DNA of 64,000 nt from NCBI GenBank assembly GCA_033964015.1, contig CM066914.1, positions 23,984,234 through 24,048,233 on the forward strand, in the 5' to 3' direction. This document shows, piece by piece, positions 44,401-58,757 of the stretch. The DNA comes from Scolanthus callimorphus. Lineage: Eukaryota; Cnidaria; Anthozoa; Actiniaria; Edwardsiidae. The position numbers and the translations under genes were made by a program. The notes beneath the pieces were generated by a model, which searched no databases, was not told the origin of the DNA, and saw nothing but the letters and a program-made list of their open reading frames with translations. Positions within the stretch are counted from its first letter, which is position 1. Each line of letters opens with the position of its first letter.

Positions 44401-47400
44401 AGACGAATGCATAAGGTCGATCGCCTACATATCGAAGTACTAAGACCCTTAATGTAAATGGCTTACTTACCTGATTTGGAGATCGGTGAAGAAACCCTGA
44501 TAAAAACAGCTCTTTTCCTTCAGCTCTCGAACGTCTTGTTGTGTACGGAATTGGCGCCAATGCCGAAATTCAACACCGAAGTCACTTCGACTACGATTTG
44601 TTCCGAAATTATGAATATAATCGAAAACAGAACCAGTTAAGGCTGGCCTCTGACATCACTTGCAGGCTACTAGACAGATAAGTTGGCCAGTTGTTGCAAT
44701 CTGACCATGAAATAGGCGCAAGAAAGTTGGAAAATAGAAAGCTCCTGCTTCAAAAATGGCGCTGCATGAGATGGAGGCTCAGAACAAGGTATTGCCAAAT
44801 ATGGAACTGTTCCGTAGACTGGTAGGGAATAAGGACAGCATTGAACCATTGGAGATCTGTACATGCGATATTCACGTGACGGCTGACTAACAGAACCATC
44901 TTACAGTGCCTGCAATAATGCACCCCTTTGCCGTTATTTCTGTTGTCATGGAAATTCGTAGACTCACCATAAAAAAGCCAAATTTCTATCAGGATGCGCA
45001 TAGTAAACCAACAGTGTTTAAAAGGCTACGAAAACGAACCTAAAAAAAGGAAAAAAGAAAAGATCCTACCTTGTAACACATACAAAAAAATAGTGCATTG
45101 CATTATCTTGTTGCATGTCATCTTCTTACAAAAAGTGTGCTAAGGGAAAAGGTCAAAACGGTACTCGAAAAGTATCCAGGGATGGTGAAAGAGGTGGTGG
45201 GTACCGGGTACTACCTACCCCCATAAGTATCCAGTGGTTATTTCCTCGAAGCACAAATATTAAGGGATACCCGATTTTATTGCAAATATGTGTTGTTCTC
45301 TTCGTGTAGAGCACATTGGTAGGGTTTTCACCATGATGCATCAATTATTTCACGAGATATCGGCAGTTGAAAGTCCGATTTTTAGGAAAATTGAGAGAGG
45401 TGGTGGGTCTTGGGTACCCACCCCCCTAAACTGGATACTTATAAAGTACCGTTCTTTTGACCTCTTCCCTAAGAATGAGCAGTAACTAGATATACCTGTT
45501 TAAACCTCTTCTTTCTGACAATTGTGTATTTTATGTTCTTTCAGGGCAAAACAGGCTCTGATGGCGGCAGAGGACCGCCCGGACCAGTTGGCAAACGGGT
45601 AAGTCTTACCCCTCCCTCCCAGTCTTTAGTTTGTCAGTCTATCTAATCGTATATTTGTTATCTTACAGGGCTCTCCCGGTGATACTGGACCACAGGGTAC
45701 CCGTGGAGCAGCAGGAAAGAGAGTAAGGACAAAACGCTCGTCAGATTTTCTTAAAGCGAACCAATAGTAATTAATTGGTTTATTAGAATTGATTATAGAG
45801 CGGATTTCATATGACTGTAGTGAAACCAATCGCCAAGTGATTACACCGATTCTGAACAAAATTTATAGGAGTAATTACAACGTGATTGCTAATTCCTCAC
45901 AACAGGCATCTGAAATCCGTTCTAATACATATGTTTCGGTTTTTATTGACATATTATTCAGTATCCCGGTCAGTGATGTGAAAATTTCCTTTCTAAATCT
46001 TACGGTAGCTAATTCTTTATAGGGAACCACCGGTGCGCCAGGAGCGATGGGAGGAACCGGACCCAAAGGCCCGAGGGTATGTATGAATATGATTACGACT
46101 ATATGAATATGAATTACTATAGCCGCCATCATTGTGGACGAATGACTTATTACTTTGTTCCTTAGGGTATGATCGGTGCTGATGGTGTTCGCGGTGAGGC
46201 GGGAGCCGGAGGAGAGCCGGTAGGTGATTTAATAATAAAAATTAATTGCTAAAAATTAATACTACCATTTTCGTTCAACCCTGAAGCTGGACGATTTTTT
46301 CGCGTTGGTTTACGTTTCAAACGTGCACGTTTTGTCCGAGAAGTAGTCGCGTTTCTCGCACTCTGGTTGGCTGAAAAATAACGGTCAAAACAGCAGCCAA
46401 TCAGCGAGCGACTACTTCTCGACAATGAAATCGTGACTTTGTTGAGTCAAATGGTGAATTGGTTTGGCCAGGCGGTCTGACACACATTGTCATCCAGACA
46501 GCTAACCAATTAATCAACCAGACAGACCAGAAACCAATAACGCCAAAAAGAACAAGCTAGAAGGAAACGAATGGTTATTGTGCTGCCAAAAATATACCAT
46601 GCTGATGTCTCACTTTCATTCCTTAACCCATCACAGGGTGAACCAGGACCACCAGGGCCCACAGGACCTGGCGGAAATACAGTAAGTATCACATTCAAAT
46701 TAAATCTACTGTCGAATCATAAGTGGTACCCTGAGTATAATCATTATCATGTTTCCCACAGAGAGGCTCTAGAGACCCCTGAGGGCGATTCTGTCCTAAA
46801 ATATTGTCCAACAGTTGCCTAAAGTCTTGTCTTTGATATCATCGTTCTTCTTATTCGTTGCGCATCAAGCCCCTACAGATTCTCAAACTTTGCTGATCTC
46901 GCTTCAAACAATAGCCGTTTCTGTAGTTTCCAATTGTCCATCAGGCTTTCGGGAGAGGAGAGATGCAGGGAGGAGTGAAAAGGAAAGCCCCCCTCTCCTT
47001 TCTTTCTGCCCCTTTTCCCTCAGAGGGCCTGATTCTCGGGCTTCATAAGTGGCGGGAATGTAAGTCAACAACACCAACTGAAGTAACACTGTTTTGGGTG
47101 TTTCACAGGGAGCACGCGGTCGGACAGGCAAGACCGGTAAAGAGGGCAGTGATGGACTTCCGGTGAGTTATATAAACACTCCTGACGTTAATTTACCTCT
47201 TCCAATAGTCGTGCTAAAAACTATCACGATTGTGATTGTCACGCCTGGTTATCGAACTTCACGCATGGACTGAACGGTCCCAAAGACGATTTCAACGTAC
47301 GTAAGTTGTACTGCGAGTGTGGGAACCAGAGAAAAGATCCAATAATCTGAACGATACCTAGTCGTGTTAGCGCGGTTTTCCTTGACAAAAAGTATGCATG

Positions 47401-50400
47401 GTTACGTGTAAACAGAAGGCCCTCGCCGCAACTCATGTAGACCAGGTCTTGATCACTTTTAAAAATAATAATTTTTCTAGGGAGCCGCTGGTGATGATGG
47501 ATTAGCTGGACAAGTTGGTGTACCAGTAAGTAAATTTGTTGTAACATTTAACACCAAGTTAATGCCAAAAAGCTGCGTTTGATCACGGGTCCTAATTAAT
47601 TATGACTCTGTACACAGGGAGCCCGTGGTTCGCAAGGCCCTGCTGGATTCTCCGGCGCCAAGGGCAAACCGGTAAGTAAGGCCGTGATTACATGAGACCG
47701 GTACGAACTCAAAATGATCTGAGTTCGTATCGGCTCTCATAAATGTCTTTACATGCGTTTACATGGTCTGAAAAAAGTCCTGTTGACAGGCACGAGTCCA
47801 TTCCGGTTGCTGACCTGACACGAACGACTTTCGAGTCTGGTACGGTCTCACATAAACACGATCAAAAGGTTTTGATTACATGAGACCGGAACTCGGATCG
47901 CTCTGAGTTCGTACCGGTCTCATGTAATCACCGCCTAATATTCCGTACCCTACCCTGTAGAGCTCACTGAATCTGACTTCCGGTTCATTGTTTTTGTAGG
48001 GTAAGCCAGGCAAGCAAGGCACCCGCGGTGACAGCGGTCCTACGGGAGATCAGGTATGTGCTAACACGCTAACAGTGCCAATCGATTCCTCGCGTCTAGT
48101 ATCGATTGACGACTAACAGATTGTCTCGTGTTTATTTTGTAGGGAGAGGCCGGTGCTGTAGGAGAGAGAGGAAAATCTGGCCCATCAGGGGGACCTGTAA
48201 GTACAGTCAGGTTTTTCAGAGTCCGTACGATGAAGTCTAATTCAGTATTGTTTTTCCATAATCCTATATTACTATTCCAGTATTTCCAATTCGGTATAAA
48301 TCGTGATTACCTTTATTGTGTTTGTGAGGTGATAGACAGGCGTACCTTTCTCCTCTAGGGACAGCAAGGCGGTGCAGGTGATAGGGGTGGTCAAGGCGAA
48401 GCAGGAGCACAGGTGAGCAGCCATCGATATCTATCAATCGCATTTTTTAGAACTTAGGGATGCAGTCAGTCAAATGGCGCTTCTTAGGGATTTAGTTTTA
48501 GGGCTGGATACCCAGTCCCCGTGACCTTTATTGATTTTTCTGTAAATCCGATCTCGCAAAATCTCGCAAAATAATTAACGTATCGAAAAAGATACGCATG
48601 CCATCTTCCTCAACTGAATGAAAGAAAACCATTTATGCAATGAAATCGGGTGCCCCTCAGGGGCGGATTTGGGGGGGGGGGGGTGGACCCCCCCTTTATC
48701 GCGAGATTTTACCATACATTTACTGTATTTGCTGGAGGAAATTTGAAAATTTTCGTCGCATGTTTTCACTATCCGGCCCCTCCTTTCTGAAGTTCCTGTA
48801 TCCGCCCCTGCATACGTGCTTCGAGAACATAAGCCTTAAAAATCAGGGATAGTAGTACCCGGTACCGGCAACTTATTTTGACAATCCTGGATCACTAAGA
48901 AGTACATTTGCTTTGACCTTCTCCCTTATTTCACGCCAAACTGCACAAAAACATAGGATGCATCTCAACGTATGTATGAGTGTGGTGGTAGTAGTCGTCT
49001 GGTTATTGTTATCATTAAAAGTAACTAAATTGTAATTTATAATATCTTTATTCAAAAGGGACCCGTGGACCTGCTGGAAATACCGGAGCCGATGGCGCCA
49101 ACGGAAAACAGGTAAACTTGCAGTTCCTCACACTCATGCCAGTGTCCATATTAATGTCACCCTATCAAACTATTATCACGAAGCGATGCATACATATTTA
49201 GTGTCGGGTTCCTTATCATCAAACGTGCAGTTCCTCACACTCATGCCAGTGTCCATATTAATGTCACCCGCTATCATACTATCATCACAAAACGATGCAT
49301 ACATATTTAGTGTCGGATTCCTTATCATCCTAATCAGTATGTTATGACTCACAGGGCAGCAAGGGAGACGCTGGAGCGAATGGCGAAAACGGCAAACCGG
49401 TAAATTTTTTTGGAGTCTATTTATCCATTATTTATATGATTCTCTCTCAATCATAATCTATAATATGTCGTCTGTTATTTTCCCAGGACCAGTTGGCAAG
49501 ACAGGCGCTCGTGGTGAAGATGGAGGTGTGGTACGTATCGCAAAAGCGGGACAGAATATTGAATTCCCCGCGAAGACACAAATTTCATTTTTTGGTGTTG
49601 AAAATATACCTCAACGATATCACAAATTGTATGCGCGAGAACACGATTGTCTTTTTTTTCACTAGGTGAATCTAGTGGACATTTCCACGTATACTGTGTA
49701 AAATGTACAATGATTTTCCAAATCGGTTCTTAAGAATAATTTCAGGTAATCACACGGTGCTTTCAATAAAGAGCCTGTTGGTCATATTGGTATCTACACA
49801 TTATCTTACAGCCATTCTCAGTTACACGCGGTAGCCGGGAAAAAAGCTTGCAAGCGAAAACTCGTGTTTTGTCTTGTCTGAGCGGCGAAAGCACGTGCGT
49901 TGCCATGGAAACTTTCACAAAAAACGAGTTTTTGCTTGCAAGCTTTTTTCCTGGCGACCGCGTGTAACTGAGAATGGCTGTAATACATACAATTTTGTTT
50001 TGTAGAATCATTGTACATTTACACAGTATGCTTTTGAATCATATCCAAATGCTGTCTATGTGGCTAGCTGTTTTCATTGTAATATAATTAACGCAGGCCC
50101 GTAACAGGGTTAAAAATCCCCCCTCCCCTCCTACCGGGCCCCTCCTTTTTCTGAAGAGCATTCTTATGTTATGTGTTCTAGGGAGCTGCAGGCCCAACGG
50201 GTGAGCGAGGCAACGCAGGAAGTCAAGGTCAACGAGTAAGTGCATACCCATCAATGAAAAACAGCGCAAAGAACATGCTTTGCTGAATGAAACAGTTGCG
50301 CGTTTTAGCTCACAGCGAGCGCCTTAGAATTTCCCGCACATTTTATTCGTTATAGTCGTACCAGTACAACATGAAGAAATCCACTTGCTGACTTTATATT

Positions 50401-53400
50401 CCTCCCTGTGTGTTTTAGGGACCTCCTGGCCCCACTGGAGAAGGAGGACCCAACGGTGCCTCTGGACCATCGGTAAGTAAAGACGTTTGGTACTCAGATG
50501 AATATGAGCTTTTGAAGATCTTTTTGAAACGATTTGCCTTTTCCACTGTAGAAATCCGTTAGTTTAGTAAAGGTAACACCATTTCTCGACTAATGTCGAG
50601 CTTAGTAAGCTTGCGCATGACCAAATGATGCGACAGAATCGCAGGCGCAGGTGTGACCATTCACAGTTTGCGTGGACGCGATCACGAGGGCAAATGTTTT
50701 CGTCGCTAAAACTACCAAATATACAATAGTTCTAATTAGTTGTTGACCACAATGCTTGACTTTCTCAGGGTAATCCTGGCTACCAAGGATCGCGGGGCAA
50801 GACTGGTGCACAAGGAGAACCGGTACGTTATTTGATCGTGTACAACCTCCTATCTTTCATGCCATAATTATAGCCCTGACATTGCTTGTGTTTGTAGGGC
50901 GAGGGTGGTCCACAAGGAAAAGAAGGAGAAGAGGGAGAAGCTGGAGCAGCGGTAAGACATTGTCTTAGTATTATTTACTTGTTAACCGATTAGTTAGTTA
51001 GTTAATTTTACGGCCTCATTTGTTTTCTATATTTGTACATTTTTCTTGGACTGTTTCTCTTCTGTCTAGATGCTTTCTGTGATATGATACTTACGCTTCA
51101 TTTTTCTTGCATGTTTTGTTGTCCTGGAGTATCCGTTTCTTTAGTCATGTCCCTAACGTGAATTATTGCTTTGGTTCTCAGGGAGAAAACGGTGGCAATG
51201 GTGGACGAGGCGGTGCAGGCAAAAAAGGCGGAGCGGTGAGATTTTCAGAGACTCGAAAAAGAAACAACAATGCAGTAAAAACCCGCATAAAAGAACATGT
51301 GGTTTAAGAACACTCAGGCTGAAATTTGGTTGAAAAGGTACCTTATACATAAGAACACATGCATCCTGAAAAAAAAAAAAAAATGAAAAAATGCATCCTG
51401 AAAAAAATTTTTTCTTGTATAAAATTTTTTTGCTGCCAGTTAGATTCGAGTACAGTAACCCACTGTGTGGTAGAGTACCCAGGAGATCAATATGATGTGC
51501 TAGACCATGCACACACAGTTCTACAGCAGGAATTCCAGGGTATATATTTTAGCAATTGTTTTTTAGACTTAACAACTAATTGTTGTTACTAAATGACTGT
51601 CACCTTTCTACCAATCAGGTACTTGATGTTAAGAAACACCTTGAAGAACACCTTAAGAACATTTTCAGGCTGATTTTGCAGAAGACACCCAATATACAAG
51701 AACAAAATCAGCCTGATTCCCTAAAACACCTGTTCTTTTATGCGGGTTTTTACTGTAGCCTGAGTATCAGGCGGAATTTTACAAGAGAAGAGTTCGTTTA
51801 ATGAAAAGTCCTAAAAAACTACAAAAGTATGCTTCCTCTAGTAGCAAGTGTCAGAAAAAAGGACGGGAAACGACGATTCTGCATTGACAAAGAACGCGAT
51901 ATATTATACAGAAAGTATTTTAAAAGTTATTTTAATATTTGACAGGTTGCTAAACTCTGTTAAATGCTGTGTTCTGTGTTTCTAGGGTGAGTCCGGCGAT
52001 GCTGGTTTGCCTGGTGAGACTGGAAGTACCGGCGACGGGGTAAGCTATCACGGCATTACTGAGTTTTGCTTTATTAGCAATACATCGCTATTCTTGCCCC
52101 CTTATACTGTGAATTTTGCTATTTCACTTGAAGCTTGTGGCAACCTTTTAGAATATATATCCATCGAGCTACCATATTGTTTCACCTGTTTCTGTAGCCG
52201 AAAGGTGCTGAAGATTTAACTGATGTTGTCTTGATTTGTCTTATCCAGGGCATGCGTGGTGATCAAGGAGCAGGCGGACGACCAGGCCTCCAAGGCCCCG
52301 TGGTAAGCTATAACCAATGGCACACAGATGCGCGCGATATACTACTAATGGACCCTGTCCGATAGGCATGATAATGCTATAAAGTGTTTGTTTTGGTCTG
52401 ATCAAATACGGAGAGAAACTTTACAAATAATTTTACTGATAATGCCCTAACAAAACAAAGAACCAATTGGTGAAAGGATGGATTGACATTTTGGTTAAGC
52501 CCGGTGCACACTAGCGACATAACGACATAAGGACGTTATGTTGTAACGAAAAAAGCATGGGAAAATAATTGAAATAATCAATATTTTCCATGGATCATCA
52601 TTAGATTACTTCACCAAAGCAATCTTATGTTATTTTTTGTTGGCTTCACCTTTTTGAAACCACTGAATTTTTGTTCGCGTGATATTTTTCTTATGTTGTT
52701 ATGTCGCAAGTGTGCACCAGGCTTAACAAAACAAAGAGCCAATTTGTGAAAGGATGGATTGACATTTTGGTTAAGCCCGGTGCACACTAGCGACATAACG
52801 ACATAAGGACGTTATGTTGCAACGAAAAAATGCATGGGAAAATAATTGAAATAATCAACATTTTCCATGGATCATCGTTAGATTACTTCACCAAAGCAAT
52901 CTTATGTTATTTTTTGTGTGCTTCACCTTTTTGAAACCACTGAATTTTTGTTCGCGTGATATTTTTCTTATGTCGTTATGTCGCAAGTGTGCACCAGGAT
53001 ATCGGCGTCAAGCAACTCGGACACACGATACTCTTTTCAATGTACAGTTCTTATTCTGGTGTAGTCTGGCATGAGTACATCATACGGGTCATTTAATTAC
53101 GCATCACTGAACTATGTTATATCTGTTTTATTTCACCTACAGGGAAAATTCGGTCCCGCCGGTCAAGCAGGAAACACTGGTCCAAGAGGAGCTAAGGCAA
53201 GTGCAAACTATTTGAAAAAGATATCATCATTATAATTGCTAAAGTTTTCGAAAATTTAAGCTATCTCTAAACCTGTTCTTAATGTATTGCTCTTTTTTCT
53301 AGGGTGTGGCAGGTGATTCAGGTACCCCAGGCCCTGTTGGTGATGTTGGGCAACAGGTAAAAACAAAAAGAAAATAGACTTACATATAGCAGGGAGGTGT

Positions 53401-56400
53401 ATAGGACGGCGAGGTTAGCATTGTGCAGGCCCTGTCCTGCTCTCTTTGCGCATCGACTGCTGCTGACAAAAACTAGATAGAGCAGCTTGGTGTATAGCTA
53501 CTGGCCAAATTTCGCACCCAGAGGCTCTCCCGTTTGACAATTGGTCGAAGGACCTGGTGGCCGAGGAAGTTCCAGATTTGGCTCTCAATTATCTAACAAC
53601 AAAGTCTTTGCCAGCCATCATAACAAAGTCTTTGCCAGCCATCATGTAAGGGCGAATAAGATTGGCTGGTAATAAGTAATTTGCGTAGAGTTGATAACGT
53701 ATGATTTTGCAACAGTTACGTGTTTCGTGCCGTGTTCGCACCGTCACAGCATTTTGACTGGTTGATCAGTTATTTCGGGTGATGATTTTTTACTCATTTT
53801 TTCCTTACACCACAGGGTCCCCAAGGAGCCTCGGGATCTAAAGGTGGTATCGGTGAACCTGGAACAGATGTAAGTAGAATTTATTCCTAAGTTTTTCGTC
53901 GAACGAAATTACACAATTTTTGTCTACCTCACACTCGGCAGACAAACGCTTATTATTCTCATTTGTAGTCCTCTTTAAAAAGAAAAGTTGGGCGAAAGTG
54001 ATTACAGCAATAAAGCAGATTTCATATGACTGTAGTGAAACCAATCGCAAAGGGATTACACCAATTGAGCATTAGAGCACAACATTCTATGACTTTATCG
54101 GCACAATAGAGCACGCGTGATGTTGAGAGTGACACGAGAACGTTGTAAAATCACCAGCCGTGAGTGTCTCTTCCAACATAACAAGTGCTCTATTTGCCGA
54201 TAAAGTCATAGATAGTTGTGCTCTAATGCTTTTATGATATAGCGGGGGAGAACCGTTACTTTATCGGTGTAATAGAGCATAGATTCGGACCAATCAGAGC
54301 GCGCGTTATATCGTAGCTATATCATAATTCGGAATAAAACCTATAGGAGTAATTACAATGTAATCACGAATTACTCACGACAGTTATCTGAAATCCGCTC
54401 TAAAATATTACTTTCGTTTGGTCTATAAATTGCCCACTACGCTAATAGTTCTATTTCCATGTTACTGTTTTCTTCACTAGGGTGCACAAGGTGAAGCGGG
54501 TGGAATCGGAAGACCTGGACCACCCGGACCAACTGTAAGTGTCGTTCCTACATTCTAAAAAAATTAAATAATTATTATTATTGTTTTTTCCGTGCTATTT
54601 TTTGGACCATTAACGTCAGAACAGGTTCTAAGGGGATTCTTTGGCGTCCGGATCCCCTCTTTATAGATTGCGCTATTCTTATGGAGATACATTTCTTATT
54701 CATGTCTTAGTGATAAACGTTTCTCCTCTTACGCACATCTGAACTTTCATCAACTTTAAATATGTTTAAATTCGACAGGAGTGTTACTTAGTGTATTTAT
54801 CGGTTGACCGCAACCCCATGATACTCAGCTCTCATCAACCCGTTCATCACCGTCTGATTCCTGCTTTAGATTCTGCGATTCGCTTCTATTGTTGTAATGT
54901 TTTCATTCACTCTGCTCTTCTTCCAGGGTCCTGGAGGTGAAGTGGGTAGCGCTGGAGTTCCCGGTCGCGCAGGATCTAGGGTTTGTATGGGAATAGAGAT
55001 TTCATATTTTCTGAGGGGAGTGTGGGTTACTTAATATCACTGTTCTATTTTTCGCGCTGTTTAGGGTTCCCCTGGAGACACCGGCCTGCAGGGATCTTCT
55101 GGCGAAGATGGCGCCCCTGTAAGTACCGTGTTTGTATTTTACCCTGTAAAACGCACTGCAAACTGAGCTTTAATTTGAAATTTTTCAGGGAATCGCTGGT
55201 CGCGATGGCCTTCCTGGCACTGGCGGTGAAAACGGACCTGCTGTAAGTGACAGAATTTTTCAAAAAATGCTTTTCCTCTTCTTTACCCTGAAACTTGTCA
55301 AAGGTCCTTCTTCGACTACAGAAGGAGAGTAACGAGCTTCTGGGTCACAGTCATGTTACGTTTAGTTAGCCATTTCAACCTTCCTTGTAGCTCTATATAC
55401 ATATACGGGTAAAGCTAATGAATAACAAAAATCATGTTTTCATCCCTATATTTTCATCTCAATTTGGATATCCTCGTAATTAGGTCCCGTCTCTCACATG
55501 CACTACACTCATCGCGCGGATCAGTGCGTCTCGTGGCGTACTTGTTTGTTTTTGTTCATGGCACGCTATGACGTCATCTGTACACATATTATAGTACAGA
55601 CCCACAGAAAAATGAGGACTATTTCTTAAATACAAACGTCACCATTACTTGACTTCATGGAACGTAGGTATCCGACAGAATGTGTTCTCTGATAATTGAT
55701 GTTCCATTGCCAGGGCCCGGGAGGACCTGTCGGTTCTGTAGGACCATCCGGACCTAGAGGTGAACGTGGTAATAGAGGAGTGGCTGGTAATAATGGACCA
55801 CGTGGAGTTGAAGGTCTGAAGGTAAGTGGTATCCCATTTTGTCCAGCCTAGCAACATACCGAGTCAGAGAAAGCATCAATTTCCATCGGCTGATTTAGGG
55901 AATGTAGTAGGGTATTTTCGATGGAATTCAGTAAATGGAGAATACATCTTTGTTTGTAGATGGTATTTCGAATTTTATACACGCAATTTGTATTCTATTA
56001 TTGAATGAAAACAATACCAAAGGTTATTCTTACTGTTTGAGTATTGTTCATGAGCACAATGAATATAAAACCCGACGCTAAATTATTTAGATTCGATTTG
56101 TTTAAATGTAACTTTGATGTTTGTTAATATCTCAGGGAGACTCAGGAGCGAGTGGATATTATTTAGGTTCGATTTGTTTAAATGTAACTTTGATGTTTGT
56201 TAATATCTCAGGGAGACTCAGGAGCGAGTGGATCAGATGGCAAACCTGGGAAATCAGGAAAATCGGTAATGTTGGCATTAATCGGCTTCTTCTTGCCGCG
56301 GCAACGTTTTCTGAATGAGTCTTATTTTTCCAGGGAGATCGTGGTCTGATTGGTAGAAGTGGTAATGCCGGATCACCTGGCAACGACGTAAGTTATTTGT

Positions 56401-58691
56401 TTTAACCTCCGCAGATGTCCTTTCATCCCTCTCGGGAAGCAATGTGGGATTCCTGTGGTAAAGCCGTATAAATTCGCTGGGTCTCGAGGGACTCAGTCGT
56501 CACACAAATAAGATGGAGGCCGTATCTTTCGTACCCTCCCAATTCTTTACCTAACCCCTATCCTTAGGCTTAAATCCCTATCGCAAAGCGCCAGCCAGTC
56601 ACAACATAAAGCAACCTGAATTGATATGCGCCGGAAAAAACGCCTAATTTGATATGGCCGCCCTGATGTGAGATGCGCTTACTCAAAATGCCATCCCATT
56701 CGGATGCGACTGTAAGAGCATTAAAGACACTTAAAGTCCCATAGGCAACTGGCATCCATTCATTGTGCCTTATGCTGCGACTTGTCTCGGGATGAAGTTT
56801 TCATTGCAATGTTGGACTCCAATGGGCGCGTCTATCCCTTTGAAGACGAACCGTTACTGAAGATGTCCCCATATATAAGAACTGGAACCACGACCGCAAT
56901 GGATGACGGTTGTCATTGGGCGTTTAACGATACCCTGTCCGTGTGACCGTAACGTTTTCTTTTGTGTTTTTTTTTTTCTGAAGGGAATCCCAGGCCCAGC
57001 AGGCTCCGATGGTGCGGCAGGCAAGTCTGGAAGAAGGGTAAGACATTAATTGTAACGTCATCATATTCTGACTCAGCCTTACATAGCAAGAGTCCATATC
57101 TAACTGATTAAGACGAACAAGTCGCCAAACGTTCGACCGAAATTCACACCTGACGAACAAACAAGAACACATTTTTTTATGTTCTTATCGCGGGGAAGTG
57201 GAACTACCAAAAGAATCTGTGGCTTAAGGGAAATTTCAAGGACATTTTTGTGATATCTGGCGGTCTCGAATTCACATTAGACGAACACATCATTAGACGA
57301 TTTGTCCGTCCAGAAGGACCTCTGGCAAATTTTGTAAAAAAAAAATGACTAAAAATGAAATAAAACAAAGGAGAGGTGGAGAGGTGGACTAAAGCTTTCT
57401 CAATTCATCGTAACCACATTTTTGTCGCATAAGGGGTTACATTGGACAAGCGCTCTAAAATGGTTTCATTGGCTTAGTTTGTGAGAGATTGAAGTATTGA
57501 TTATTTGTGTGATCCATATGACGGTGTGTTTGTGTTCTTTGCCGCAGGGTCTCTCAGGTGATCGGGGACGACAAGGCAAGCGAGGGGAATCTGGTGCTTC
57601 TGGTGGACCAGGCCCCATTGGAGAGAATGGCGCCCGAGGACCAGACGGAGTTAACGTAAGTGGCTTTGTTCAGCCTTGTGTTTCCTTTAAAAACACATAC
57701 GTGGTACAGATTTGATATTAATATGTTATGGACCATTCTGAGAGCAAACTAGTATTTCAAGCTGGACGAAAGAGGGAGAATTGGAATACCTATGTGTTCC
57801 GTGCTACGGACGCAGCGAAGAGAAAGACCGAAACTGGTAATGACGTCCGGAAACGTGAAACAGCAAACTCATAGGGTTCAAAAATTACTTAAGCTATAGG
57901 GATAGTAATGAATGTCTGACGGTTTGTGAATATTGTGTTCTTTGTTGCAGGGCCAAGGAGGGCCACAAGGTCCGGAGGGCAAAAAGGGAGAGACGGGAGA
58001 GACTGTGAGTAATTGACTGATTGACGTTGTGAACTACCGCTCCCATTTTAAAAACTTGAGGGCGTCAGAAGCCCATTACCTAGGAGCGTCCATCTCTCAT
58101 GTTTTCACAGCGTAACAGCAATTTGGAAATGAGGTAGAGGCTACGTTACACATTCGCTCAGCCAATTAGAATGCAAGTAGCGAATGCTGTTCAGATAAGT
58201 TTATTCAAGCGGCAAATCTATTGTTCTAAAAATATACTTGCTCCATTTTTCGATTCGATGTTACATCGTTCTACCCCTAGATGGACGCTCCTAGTGGGCT
58301 CCTGAGGACATTTATATTTACAAGCTGGTGTCTGTTATACTAACTAACCACGAACATTTACCCTTTCCAGGGTTCAACGGGTGAGATCGGTGGTGACGGA
58401 GATACAGGCAAGGAAGGCCAGAAGGTACGATGCACGTATGAACGGCGTCTATTGCCTATTAGTCAAATCACACTAGTGGTCTATTATCAATGCTGCGTTC
58501 TGATTGGTTGAGCTACTAGTAGGCTATAAGTTATAGCCTACTAGTAGCGAAAAGTGTGGGATTTGAAAGCCAGAAAATGGCAAATGACCAGAACAAAAAC
58601 ATTTTTTTGGCAATACAAATTGACCTACTAGTGTGATTTGACTAAAACAATTATTCCTCTCGCCCTCATGGCCTCTGAGTCAATAGCCCAT

Positions 58692-58722
<31 letters not shown>

Positions 58723-58723
58723 G

Positions 58724-58757
<34 letters not shown>

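Noticed and set aside
56136..56165. Upstream copy of the exon start GDSGASG as an extra collagen exon
   Set aside because: It has no donor after 18 or 54 bp, and reading on shifts the frame. The total helix length is already 1014 without it.
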